Part shown: positions 35,648-46,640 of the stretch, one piece after another
How positions within the stretch are numbered: position 1 is the stretch's first letter
Layout of the letters: every line of letters begins with the position of its first letter
NCBI GenBank assembly: GCA_016165875.1
Contig: JABBOT010000035.1
Coordinates: forward strand, 20,616-84,615
Reading direction: 5' to 3'
DNA length: 64,000 nt
DNA from: Acanthopleura granulata
Taxonomy: Eukaryota > Mollusca > Polyplacophora > Chitonida > Chitonidae
Position numbers and translations under genes: made by a program
Notes under the pieces: model-generated
What the model saw: the letters and a program-made list of their open reading frames with translations, nothing else
What the model was told of the DNA's origin: nothing
Databases searched by the model: none

Positions 35648-35830
35648 TCACAGGAGTACGATCTCTGAGACTTGAGACTGAGTTTGAGTTGAGCATAACA
35701 TTGGCGTCGGAAGTTGTCGTGACGTGATGGGGGGAGGGGCGGGCGGATCGACTATCACGGTCAACTTTAGGCGAGGGTCCAGGGGCAGACTGGGCCCCTT
35801 AAGCCTCGCGTAGAGGTGCATTCTGATCAA
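35648..35830 (-). other. Right edge of the cassette, short Pro-rich frame
   Basis: A 60-codon minus-strand frame with TVIVDPPAPPPITSRQLPTP at the right limit of the GC-richer zone. AT-rich DNA resumes at about 35840. Whether it is coding is uncertain. The adjacent 35575-35690 bases are rich in ACTCAG and GTTGAGCATAA-type repeats, similar to 42540-42680. Confidence 0.3.
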
Positions 35831-38800
35831 TATTAAGCCACTGAAGTGAAGATTTGAAAATGTCTTGTATAATTAGAGTTGACCTAATTTTAGCTTTTTC
35901 CTTTACGATTTCCTGCTGACTGCCTAGTATTATGATTAGCAGATATATATTCATAAATATTGACTCATACCAGTGGTTATTGTACGTTATATAAGAAATA
36001 AAAGTGAGAATAACTCTATATCTTAAGTTCTGTCATTAGGATATCACTAGAAATACGATATGTGCATGGGAGAGGAAATATTTTTGTACTTTATTCACAG
36101 ACATGGACTCTGAATGCGGATGAACAACGCTATTGTAATTTAAATCGATAAACACAATCACGATTTTAAGACTACTGGATGCTGTGATACTTGGGATTTA
36201 AAATCAACATTATTTCAATCATTTGGCGACGAAGAGTCATTTGTATATATATATATATACTCTCAGGTCCTGCCTGAACGAGAGGAATTGCCGAAGACAT
36301 TATCCTTATGCCAGTTATTGTTATTTCCCCATAATGGTAAGCGAGGAAGCAGCAACTTACTCATTTTTTGGTCTTAGGTAAGACCTAGCCCAGGACCAGT
36401 CTTTAGATTTAGGCTTGGGATATGTGAACACAGCAATATCTGGCACACACCTGGTAAACTTCTGACATTACGGGTTCAAGCCCAATTGCTGTATTTGATT
36501 TTAAGTTTCTTGTTGTTAGTGTTAGGGGATCGGCCCATCAGGACGAATGGAGTCTGCTGGAAATTTGCAAATCTTCGGCGCCAGTTCTAAAACATAAGTT
36601 ACTATTTTTTGTATTTATGCAAATAAGCCAAGGTACCCATCTTAGAAAATATCATATGACTTTGTTTTCGCCAGTTTGCTTCAATTTTACGAAAGTTTGG
36701 TTATAAATAGGTATCGATTTACATGTAAGTTGACATGAGCAGTGTAAAACTGTGCTTAGATTTTGTCATCCGGAAGTAGTTTTCAAGTTATTGGCTGAAA
36801 ACTGTGAAAAATGTCCCTTTTACTTAACATGTGACGTTCGTGCAAGACGACATGAAATCCTGCCTTGGGTTAAGTCAATTATACGCCGAGGAAACGTCGC
36901 CTCGCCGCTCCACTTGAGCGACTGCCAGGGAAAACCTTCACAGAATGTTTTCTTTCTGTCTTTCGATAGCGGCTGTGAGCTGATGGTCAAAAGGGAATTT
37001 TCTCTAAACCTATTATCTATGATAACTAGCTGCCCATTCTTTCTTTTCTTTTTTGCCTTATCGGCTGTGAGCTGAATGATCAAAGCGGAATTTTCTCTAA
37101 GCTGGTCTCTATTACTAGGCCTATTGTACATGATTCCTGGCAGTGTAGGGTTCAAAACCAGTGGATTCCTTTTCCGTTCTTGGGGTTTTTTCTCCCTTCT
37201 GTTTTTGTTACTTTTCTTACAGCCTGGGCATGCGATTTGATGGTATAATTATTGGTTGAATATGTCACGTGACAAGGTTTTCTCTACTTTACCAAATTTT
37301 TTTCAGCAGGACGTTAGTTTAAACATAAATTAACACTAGGGGTGCAAAAATGTGCATAGACTTGGTCTATGGGAAGCACTTCTCAACTTACTGCCAAAAA
37401 AATCCTCCTCAACCATCTCCCATTGCCTTGAAATGGAAGCTTCGTGTAAGACAACATGAAATCCTATCACGGTTAAGTCAATGGCACATTGAGAAGGCCT
37501 CCTGTCGAGAGTAAACTTTCCTGCATTTCGTTATTGGCTATAAACTGAAGGTCACAGGTGAATTTCATTATGCTGATCTGTAATACTAAATCAATGGTAT
37601 ATGATTCCTGGCAGTGCAGGTTTCAAATCCAGTTGATTCATTTGCATTTGTGTTATGCTTTTTTCTCTTTTTTTCTGTTTTTCTCTATACTGGTCTCTAG
37701 AACTAAACCTGTTGTGTATGATTTCTGACAATCCAGGGTTCAAATCACGTTAATTCCTTTTCATATTTGTTATGATTTTTCTCCTTTTTTTATCCTTATG
37801 CAATTAGTGTTATTGTTTGTGCATGTAGTACATATGAGATCGATCTCCGGGATTTCTTTCCCTCCCTGACAGCTACATTTAGATTTGTTTTTAACTTTAT
37901 TAGCTTTTGTATTCTGAAACGGATGAAAATAAATTCGAATATTTTCACTGGGAAAAACTCCAATAAACTGCTAAATTAAAATGAATCCTTCATTCTGATG
38001 TTTAACACGGCAAATGCAAACAGGAAGAAGCATTTTATCATGCACATATATACGTATCTCTTACATGTCACCTAACTTACAAAAAATCAGCATACAGAAT
38101 TCCCCTGATTTTTATAGGACATCAAGATAAGTTTTTCTTTTAAAACCAATATGGTTGGACGATTCACCTGCACATTTCAGGTTATTTCTTGATTGTTCAA
38201 AGTTGACAACAATTAGACCTCTTGATTCGACCTTTTGAGATGGGAAAATTAAAATTGAAAACCAATGGCTAACTTAATTTAGGTATCCTTCTGAATCCTT
38301 CATTCACATACTTTCAGTACAAACGTGTCCTAAAAAAATAAAATCACACACTTACATGTTCCAAAAGAAAATATCATGAAGGTAATTGTTAAAATGTAAC
38401 ACGACTTAACGACCGGGTCGTCGGTGGCCGTGTATAGTCTAGACGCTCGCCTACGGATCACACAGAGGCCCTTAGCCGTAATACGGTATACATATAGTAA
38501 AGTAGGACCATCTTTTAACTTGTCGTAGCTTTTCTGCATATATGGGCCACTCTCTTGCATATATATTTATGTATGTGTTATCCTACAAAACCATAGGCTT
38601 ATACACTACACATGGATTGTGTTATCATATAATGGATATCATAAACAGCTTTTTTTTTTCGTCCTTCGTTTGTCAATCCCCAAAGCACTTCGTTGCATTC
38701 GTCTTGACCTCAAAAATTTCACCAACAGAAGCCTGGGGGTGGTGGGTAGGGGAAAAGATATCCCTCGCAGGTCGCACCCTGGGGGACGACTGCCCCCTCT

Positions 38801-39529
38801 AAATCCCCCATCCCCTGTTTCGACGCCTATGCATAGCTTAACTTTAATAACGTCGGGCACTGAAAGCCTCTTTTAAAAACATCATAAGTCTGTTCATTAA
38901 TTACACGAGTTCTACACAGGGAGGAATTAAATCGTTCTTCACGTCTGGTTTGGGAATGAAATAAAGGAGTCATAAGGAAAGGCCGATAAGGGTAACCGGA
39001 ATCGCCCAACAGGAAAGGATCAATTTATCTTGTAGAGTAGAAAAAGTCATAAGTCTCTGTTTATTTTATTTTTTTAATATTAATTTTGTGTATAAGAGAA
39101 GGTTTTAATCAATTTAGTTGAATGGGTTTTGTTTGATGATAGGCCTATATGATTTATCAGATAATTGGGGAGAGCTGGGTAAATTAACATTGTTAGCCTT
39201 TTTTGTGAGATACATTTTTACTTCTACTCGTTTTAAACATATATATGTGTAACAGAAAATTAGGTTTACCCTAAATTCCTCCATCAACAAGTTTTATTGG
39301 GTAATCCCTATTTGGTGAAAAAGGTGTATAATTCTTTTAATCTTATATCTCGCAGAGAATTATCCACAACAATGGTACATACTCGTCTGGCTAAATGATT
39401 CGGTACTTGTGGTTTAGTGAACCTTGGGTAACACGATTTCCTGATTAATACTTTTTGGTACCTGTTGATTTCTAGTATTATTCACATATTATTTTATCAT
39501 TTCTGCTTTCCTTCATCTCTTCTTACATC
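35831..39529. other. No gene recognised; internal duplications
   Basis: AT-rich DNA after the cassette. It contains the duplicated block 36735-37790 and a GC-rich patch at 38735-38830 (CTGGGGGTGGTGGGTAGGGG, GACTGCCCCCTCTAAATCCC) that resembles a dispersed repeat but has no recognised family. A possible degraded tRNA-like piece at about 36434-36492 has a 7-bp CAGCAAT/ATTGCTG stem but poor internal arms. Confidence 0.4.
36735..37790 (+). repeat. Tandemly duplicated block, two long and three short units
   Basis: A unit starting about 36743 (GTGTAAAACTGTGCTTAGA ... GCAAGACGACATGAAATCCT) recurs about 600 bp later from 37339 (GGTGCAAAAATGTGCATAGA ... GTAAGACAACATGAAATCCT). The phrase TATTGTACATGATTCCTGGC plus GGGTTCAAAACCAG recurs three times (near 37125, 37600 and 37716), each followed by a GATTCCTTTTC-like end. 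The GGTTCAAAtCC phrases look like tRNA B boxes, so a SINE-derived unit is possible. Confidence 0.65.
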
Positions 39530-39680
39530 ATCAAGTTTAGGATGTGGTGCTAAATACGGCATCAAACATATCCTGATTGACTGTGTAGACTTTGCTCATG
39601 TTCGGCAAAGATTCTACACAGTAAACTCCACATATGATTTTTTGACAGCATCGCTGGCGACGCTGTCATAAAATATTTGA
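39530..39680 (+). mobile_element. LINE fragment (reverse-transcriptase C-terminal zinc-knuckle-like end)
   Basis: The plus frame reads CGAKYGIKHILIDCVDFAHV then RQRFYTVNSTYDFL. The pattern C-G-x-x-x-x-x-x-H-I-L-x-x-C-x-x-(F/Y)-x-x-x-R is the usual C-terminal Cys/His motif of LINE ORF2 proteins. Only about 45 codons are recognisable and no end could be defined. Confidence 0.6.
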
Positions 39681-39894
39681 AGGCCATTGACCTATATAAT
39701 AAAATATAAACTTTATTGTCATAAATATTTATAGATCAAAAGTCATAAAATTTCCTAGATATGCTGGTTTTCGAGTTTTAACTGCTTTGGTTTTTCTTAC
39801 CTGGTTTTAAACATGTCCGAACATTTTTGTTTCGTTTTTGATATTCTCACGTACTCATCCAAAACCTGAACCGTCTCCTGTTTCCACCTTGTTC

Positions 39895-39965
39895 TCGCCA
39901 CGATATGGCTGAAATATTGCTGATGTGGCGTTAAGCCATAATCATTCATTCATTCATTCATCGTT
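39895..39965 (+). mobile_element. SINE-like tail with CATT repeat
   Basis: CACGATATGGCTGAAATATT, then GCTGATGTGGCGTTAAGCCA and TAATC followed by a CATT microsatellite. It is analogous to the GTGAAATATTCTTGA...CGTAAAACACCAATCAAAT ends of the other SINE but a distinct family. From memory, tails of this type are common in gastropod genomes. Confidence 0.55.
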
Positions 39966-40076
39966 TACTGTTCCAAAGGATGAAACAATCATCTAAATTT
40001 CGTTAAAATGATTGCAGAATTTGAAATTTCAGCGCCTAACTTTTGTTCATAATTTTATATACTTTGTGTATATATA

Positions 40077-41215
40077 CAGTGCAACAAAAGTAATTTCCCC
40101 TAAAACGTTGTTTAATATCTCCCGTGATATGTACTAGATCGCAATGAAATTTTGCACGCACTATCCCAGTAATCACGCGGACGCGGTGTTTCAAGGATTA
40201 ACGTGCAGGTGCAGTTGTGCGCTAATGTGCATGCGCAAACTGAAAATCGGTCGATTTCATAAAAGGGGTCAACCAGATTTTTCAACGGCAATTCTTTATT
40301 TTATCACAGAATTTTATAATTTTCACTCGATCACCAGTAATTATCAATATAGCCGCCACGAGATTGTATCACATTGCGACAACCCGCTCGCATTGTGTTG
40401 ATGAGGCGTGCGATTCGACGTTGCTGGCTGGCTAACCTCTCTCCCTGAAGGAGGTGTCTCACATGGTCAAGAGTGGACTCCATCCCAACTCGTCGATAGA
40501 GTGATTGTTTCAACCGATCCCAAAGATGTTCGATGGGGTTGAGGTCCGGAGAACACACGGGCCACTGGATCCGGTCAATGCTTTCAGTTTGAAAGAAGTC
40601 ATTCACAATCCCTGCACAATGTGGACGCGCATTGTCGTCTATGAAGACAAATCCATCTCCAACGGCGGCTTCGTAGGACAAAGCATGCGGTCTGAGAACT
40701 TGAGCAACGCGGCCAGCAGCGTTCAAGTTTCCCTCAATAGCAACCACATAGGTCTTGCCTATCAAACTGATGTCTGCCCAGACCATTACGCTGCCACCAC
40801 CAAAGGCCGTTAATGGCTGCACGCAGCAGCCTGCATGGTGTTCACCCCGCAGCCGCCACACACGTCTCCTAGAGCCAACGTGCAGACACACACATGCGTT
40901 TCACCGGTGAAAAGAACTTTGCCCCATTGCCGACTGACGCGATTTGCAGACGCTCTGTCTTATGACACCGGAGTGACAAGGCTTTCTTCACCAGCCGCCG
41001 TCAGTCTGGTTGACTTCTTTTATGAAATTTTCAAAATCGACCGATTTTCAGTTTACGAATGCCCATTAGCGCACAACTACACCTGCACGTTAATCCTTGA
41101 TATACGGCGTCCGCGTGATTACTGGGATAGTGCGAGCAAAATTTCATTGCGATCTGGTACATATCACGGGAGATATCGAACAACGTTTTGGGGGGAACTT
41201 ACTTTTGTTGCACTG
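40077..41215 (-). mobile_element. Tc1/mariner-type transposon with ~200-bp terminal inverted repeats
   Basis: The left end CAGTGCAACAAAAGTAATTT and the right end, read inverted, CAGTGCAACAAAAGTAAGTT, continue as matching sequence for about 200 bp (40077-40277 and 41005-41215). The left flank is TA and the right flank TT, a decayed TA duplication. The element is only about 1.14 kb because the transposase N-terminal DNA-binding half is missing; the right inverted repeat lies directly against the middle of the catalytic domain. Internal deletion makes it non-autonomous. Confidence 0.88.
40331..40960 (-). pseudogene. Tc1-type DD34E transposase, N-terminally deleted and frameshifted
   Basis: The minus frame 40331-40891 encodes the C-terminal catalytic part: GGGSVMVWADISLIGKT, then FIDDNARPHCAGIVNDFF and WPVCSPDLNPIEHLWD. 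The spacing between the Asp of DNARPH and the Glu of PIEHLW is 34 residues, the DD34E arrangement of Tc1 proteins, so the second Asp and the Glu are intact. Upstream, in a different frame (about 40895-40960), comes RQWGKVLFTGETH. In the family the first catalytic Asp sits where this copy has Gly (FTDE becomes FTGE). The frame changes at a GTGTGTGT run near 40890. The helix-turn-helix region is absent. Inactive. Confidence 0.85.
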
Positions 41216-43757
41216 TTTATATACCTGAGAATATCAGAGAGAGTCCAAGTGAATATAAAATACAACAGTCTGTATTCTGCCATCAATGTGTATTTCATGT
41301 TTTTACCTCTGGTGCCATCTGGTGACAAAGAGTGAAATAAAAGAATGAAATGAATGGATGGGTGCTGAATTACTATTTGTACCTGATTCAAATCGGCGGC
41401 AGAGAGCAGAGGCTCTAAAAATTCTGCTCTCATTGCAGACCCAGGCCATGAAGCATTGCAACTCGTGATGTGAAACCTTTCATGACAACAAAAAACAATG
41501 GCAGGAGATTGGGTTAAAAATGTGTGTGTATATATATATACGTATATATAAGATTTGGGCATACCACCGATAAAATCACTTTAAAACTTTCTGAACTACT
41601 GCATATTTGTACATGTTAATACATATCTATTCTGGTGATGGAAACAGGTTGGTCATGTTTAAATGAAGAGATTAAGTGCGGCTTTTAAATAAAATAAATT
41701 CTGACAGCATTCTTCGCGAAGGAGACAAATGTGTGTTTTGTCATTTATATCACTACATGAACATTAAGTGAAAGAAATCATTTTCAATTTAGATACTCAG
41801 ATTAATTTTCCACAGGCCTCTGTATTTTAATGTTGGTCCCATAGTTAGACCCAATAACATTTGGGAAACCTGAAAATGAACAGAATTTATTTAAATTTAT
41901 ACAGAATCTGTTAGCTTGTATGGTTAAACCTTTAATATGTCAATACAGCCACGTGATTGTGTCGAAAAAGTATCTATAAATATATGAACATATATTTAAA
42001 CCAATCACTTTTCGTAATGTAATTGACTAATGTGATTGTACGTTTTATTTACCCTTTATGTGTTTGTGTTGACTTATCTGCTAAATCCTAAAATTCTCTC
42101 TTCGCTTGTCCAGCCCTTTCACCTGACGGAAATCGTATGTAGCGGTCGATCATGTCGTGAATTTCCTTGGTTACTGTTCTCACGTATCGCCTTGCCGTTG
42201 ATCTTGATATATTTAAACTGTCCCCAATCCAAAATGGATAACGCTGGTCGCCAGAAAGGGGTGACAGAGACGTAGTTGAAGAAGGAGGCGAGGGGCTGGA
42301 GGCAGGGGTGCATTTCTCAGGGTAGGATGTTCACTTAAATTAAATATTCCAAGCAATAAAATTATTATTGGGGATAGAAACGTGTGTCTTTCGAACACAT
42401 CTTTTTCACCCAGTACTTCAAGGGGACTTGACCTATCTTTAAACAATCTAGGGCGACGTAGGCGGTGAACGCTTCTTTCAATTCTGAAAAATCTGACATG
42501 AGCGGTCATTATGGAAATCGCTGAGACCAGCTCGGGGCAAAGGTGGGATACTGCTCAGATTTCATGCTCCAGTTGAGCATAAAAACGTACTCAGTTATTT
42601 TATAACCCCTTTGACTGAGTCTGAATTGTGAGTTGAGCACAAAACGCCCAGCTGAGCATGACATCGTACTCAAAAAAGTTGTATGACCTCCGGCCCGATC
42701 AGAATGAAATAGTGATGGAGGCCTACGCATTGATCCTGACACTCTTGTGGCAAACCACCGGCTCGTCAGGCTAAATGGAAAGTGCAATCATTATAGAATA
42801 ATGGACTGGGCCTACTTATAATTTGACAAGGTAAATGTTTATTTATTCTCATACTCAGACTGCATGCATTTCTGCGGTGTAATGGCAACAGTGGGGGATT
42901 CCCCTAAACTATATCTAAACGCGACACACAAGAGGCGTCTGCCTTCAGCTGCTAGAGTATGCTACGACGCATGTGAAATGACTATAACTCACAGAGCACC
43001 TCTAATGACTCCGGCTGGGTAGTGACACGTTTGTTGAAATGCTGGTTTTAGTACCAATTTCATGGTGGATACATGAATCATAGCCCGTTAAATTGTCTCC
43101 TTGATTTTACATATTTCTCTGCCGTTTGTTTTTGGTTTGCAATGCGTATTGATAACATATATTCACAAATGTACAAGAATTATATATTTACATCTTTACA
43201 ACAACATACCAGTTATCGATACTTATAGATTCCAGTGAAAAGAGTTACTGAGGTATAGTAATTTGTTGTTTAGAAATAACAATGAAAATAAAGAACAGAT
43301 GACATAAATATGTATAGAAACCGAAAGGAAAATAATGGTATTTGTAGGGCTACACACTCGTGAAGGGACCAACATTTAATCGAAAATACCTCGATATACC
43401 GATATCGACAGTTGGCTTTTTTAGCCGTCTGACTATAACTGCTCCTTCGCTACATTTAGCAATAATTTTTTCCGGAAGTTTCAAAATTTCACCGAAATTA
43501 TCAGGGAAAAAGAAATAAAAATTGGTAAATATTTTACAGGTACTATACGCGTGCTAATTTGGCCATTGTAAATACATATATACTCTCGCATGCTCTGTTT
43601 CGTGGCCATGTTTTTGGTTAAATGATTTACTGATATCGATTAATAAATCAGCGATATCCATAAATCATTGTCAAGCACTGATATCGATAATTCATTTATC
43701 GATATGGTTGCGACCAGGTCTGTAATACAGTGTATAATTTTCTTTTGTTATGCAAAT
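41216..43757. other. No gene recognised
   Basis: AT-rich DNA between the Tc1 element and the LTR element. It contains a TATATA run near 41530, an ACTCAG/TTGAGCA-rich patch at 42540-42680 and the ATCGATAT cluster at 43380-43706. No exon or domain was seen. Confidence 0.5.
43380..43706. repeat. Second cluster of ATCGATAT motifs
   Basis: CGATATACCGATATCGACAG near 43392, then TGATATCGATTAATAAATCA, GCGATATCCATAAATCA, TGATATCGATAATTC and ATTTATCGATATGG between about 43631 and 43706. Same motif as at 2285-2620. It ends 50 bp before the LTR element; another GATATCGATAATTC lies near 48872 beyond the element, so the LTR insertion may have split a motif-bearing region. Confidence 0.6.
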
Positions 43758-43933
43758 TGTAGTATTTCAGAAAAGGACAAACACATAGAGGGTGCAGATG
43801 AGCCAAGATGTATTATGGTTATCAGTACAAGTTTACGTGTACATCCATCACTGTTGCCAAGCATGGCGGAGACCCTCACTCGTACCTTACTCACTCCTAC
43901 ATTTACAACGTGTACAGTGCATAAGACACTACA
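43758..43933 (-). repeat. 3' LTR of the Ty3/gypsy element
   Basis: 176 bp, with outer ends TGTAGT and ACTACA. Aligns with 48201-48368 through TTTCAGAAAAGGACAAACAC, GCATGGCGGAGACCCTCACT and ACATTTACAAC. The largest differences are a small indel region near the upper end and scattered substitutions. Confidence 0.93.
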
Positions 43934-43946
43934 TTTTCCCCTCTCT
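43934..43946 (-). promoter_or_regulatory. Polypurine tract
   Basis: Reads AGAGAGGGGAAAA on the minus strand, directly adjacent to the TG start of the 3' LTR. This is the expected position of the plus-strand DNA primer. Confidence 0.85.
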
Positions 43947-44327
43947 ACAAAAGAGTTTCCTTTATAATACAAGAGGCAATAATTGTCCCTGTCCTTAAGA
44001 CTGAATTAAGAGAGAGCACATAGTGACATAGTGTGGTCCTAATAAACAGAACTCAAACAATGTAGCCTTTTTTCGAACTCTACTTCTTAAAAGCAATCAA
44101 AGGCATATAAACTACCTTGTTACAATGCTGAACAACTGAAAAAGTAAATATTCTCAGTATCTGACATAATCTCGCATCCAGACAGGCTGATTTCTGGTCC
44201 GCCTTGGCCTATTTCAGTTAGTTACTGCCTGTTGTGCTACATCAGATTCACAAAAATCAAGATGATTAACATTTTGATTTCGATAAGTAATGGAAGAACC
44301 TGAAAAGTGAGCTAATCTCTGAACATT

Positions 44328-45240
44328 CTATGTTCCTTTTCCATCAGGAGTTACGTAAGTGTTTGTTCCAACTTTCCTGGTTATCTGTATGGGACTGGAA
44401 AATTTACTTTCACCCTTTTGAACATGTCCCCTTCTTTTTACTCTAACTAAATCACCAGGTTTGAATGTTTGTGATTTTGCACCTTTGCGTTTGTTGGTGT
44501 ATCTCGTGCTTTTTTTCTTGTTTGGATTCCACGCGTTTGTGCACCATTCTCTCTTCGTTAAAAATAGAAGCCTTAGTAGCATGGACAATGTCTAACTTTG
44601 TTTTCATGTGACGACCATGGTCTAAAACAGAAGGTTCAACTCCAGTTGTCAGATGGGGTGTGCATCTGTACACAGCTAAAAAAAGTCTGACCGACTTCTT
44701 TACTAGTCGTCCTGGAATCTTAGCAGCTTAAAAAGCTTCACTGAGAACTTTATTAAAGCCTTAAATTTCTCCATTTCCTTCGGGATGATAAATGACAGAA
44801 TGAGTGTGTTTGATGTTTCTATCTTTAAGAAACGTTTCAAATTCATACGAATAAAACAGTGGTCCGTGGTGGGTAACAATTTTCTCTGGGAATCCCTCGC
44901 GAGAAAATACAGACGTTAGAAAGTCAGTCACTGATTCTGTTAGTGCACTTTCTGTAAACCAAGCTTCTGGCCATTTACTGCAGCAATCTATCAATGTAAT
45001 GGTAAACCTATTCTCGTGAGAACGGTATGGTCCTACGATGTCTATCCCTAGTTTTAACTAAGGGCTAGTCGGTAATGGCACAGGCTGCATCGGACCGTTA
45101 TGACAAATACTAGTTTTGTCATTCATCTGACAAACAGAACAATTTCTGACAGCATCACGGACATGTATGTCCATCTTAGGCCACCAAAACGACTGACGTA
45201 AACGCTGTTTTGTGCGCACAAATCCTTAGTGTTCGGAATG
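44328..45240 (-). pseudogene. Ty3/gypsy integrase, broken
   Basis: Beginning near 45240, a zinc-binding H-H-C-C region (ELGHSEH, a stop, then VRNCSVCQ) leads into a catalytic core with IDCCSKWPEAWFTESAL and a THHGPLFYSYEFETFL stretch. In active relatives the second catalytic Asp lies in a TDxGxxF motif; here the position reads THHGPLF, so the Asp is His. After YHPEGNGE the C-terminal region includes LTTGVEPSVL and FKPGDLVRVKRRGHVQKG. Several frames are needed to cover the domain, so it is inactive. Confidence 0.85.
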
Positions 45241-46640
45241 ACCTAGCTCAATAACTCTAGCGGTTTGAGGTTTAGGTACCACAACACGCTCGTTTCGGTA
45301 TACCACGTTATCTATCACGGACAACTCATTGCGTACAGAGAAGTATGGTTTTACGTCGCTTTCAACGAATTTTGTTTTCCTCGGCCATCCATTTTCGATG
45401 TAGCCTTTAGCAAGACCGCAAGACTTGTCTACAGCTGTGGCTTCAATCAATTCAGCTTTCTTGATACTGGTGTCTTGTGAGAGTATTTCAAAGACACGGT
45501 CAATTTCTCTATCAACGCTGGTATTGCAACAATCATTCATTTCGGCAGGTAAACGAGACAGAGCATCGGCTACTTTGTTTTCAGCACCAGGTTTGTATTG
45601 CACGGTGTAATCGTAATACAAGAACCTGGCGTTTCATCTAGCTATACGCATATGTCTGTGACCCGAGCCTGACGTTGACAAGAATGTAACCAAGGCTTGG
45701 TGGTCAGTTCTCAATGTGAACTTTCTACCCCACAGGTAGGTATGCCACCTTTCTACAGCTCAAACGCAAGCTAAAGCCTCGCGGTCTCCTACTGAGTAAC
45801 GTTTTTCAGCAAAGGTTCAATTTACGTGAAGCGCACGCTACCATAACTTCATCACCATGATCATTTATTTGAGTCATGATCGCACCGATACCGTAACCGG
45901 ACGCGTCACTTGTCACGATCGTTTCAAAATCAAGATCAAACAAGGAGAGGGCAGAGCTATTTATGATAGTCTCCTTGATATCGAGAAAAGCTTGGTTAGC
46001 TTTTGCTGTCCGATTAAATGGTACTGTAGCTTGTGTATCTCTGATCGTTTGCACCAATGTAGCAAATTGGGGAACAAACATTGCGTAAAGCGATGCCTGA
46101 CCTAAGAATGAACGAACTTGGTCTGAATTCTCAGGGCACGTCGCGTTCGCGATCCCTTGGATCAGTTCAGGATTTGGTCGGATACCTTCACTATCCACTA
46201 CATCACCTAGCACCTGCATACTGGACAAACTAAATTCACATTTCGTATTCAACTTGATACCCGCATCAGACAATCGCTTAAGTGTTTTGCGTAAATTTAC
46301 ATCATGATCAGCTTGAGCTTTACCGGACACAAAAATGTCATCAAAGTAACAGAAGACTCCAGGTAAATTTAGAGTGAAGAAGCCTCTGAAAGCAAGCAGG
46401 CGCAGATGCCAGTCCAAAACATACACGCTTGTATCTGAACAATCCTTCATGTGTAATGAAGGTGGTCAGATCACTATTTTCTTCAACTAACTCAAGTTGG
46501 TGATAAGCTGCTCTGACATCAAGCTTTGAGAAAACTTTTGCCCCTAGTAACCAGTGGGTAACTCATCGATATTCGGTACTGGGTATTTTTCAACCACTAT
46601 CGACTCATTTAATTCCCGCAAGTCGACACACACGCGTATT
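45226..46640 (-). pseudogene. Ty3/gypsy reverse transcriptase and RNase H, broken
   Basis: The N-terminal fingers begin VDLRELNESIVVEKYPVPNI near 46620. A frameshift follows, then KLDVRAAYHQLELVEENSD, then further frameshifts to the polymerase site CYFDDIFVSGKA (YxDD present). The connection continues through SFLGQASLYAMFVPQFA to an RNase H start TSDASGYGIGAIMTQ. The RNase H end YTVQYKPGAENKVADALSRL is in the frame 45226-45621. The active-site Asp residues are kept but at least three frame changes disable it. Confidence 0.9.

Larger units (their letters stand above)
28272..35830. mobile_element. Decayed multi-gene virus-like cassette of unknown class
   Basis: About 7.6 kb that is visibly GC-richer than its surroundings, without introns. 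It is packed with short genes: a minus-strand block (28272-31344), a plus-strand block (31387-34300) meeting it head-to-head near 31.35 kb, and a second minus-strand block (34985-35830). Neighbouring frames overlap or abut (stop/start TGATG at 33306-33310; a 20-base overlap at 32901-32920), as in compact viral or Polinton-type genomes. Many frames are cut by single stops or frameshifts, so it is an old copy. From memory, similar peptides recur in predicted proteomes of cnidarians and molluscs, but I cannot name the element. No polymerase, integrase, protease or ATPase motif, terminal repeat or target duplication was recognised. Possible classes are a Polinton/adinto-like element, another integrated DNA virus, or an unnamed transposon. 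Confidence 0.6.

Noticed and set aside
36434..36492. tRNA gene-like sequence with 7-bp end stem and GGGTTCAAGCCC
   Set aside because: D, anticodon and T arms do not form properly; at best a degraded tRNA-derived repeat.
38639..38876. GC-rich patch with open frames on both strands
   Set aside because: Looks like a dispersed repeat; no protein similarity recognised on either strand.
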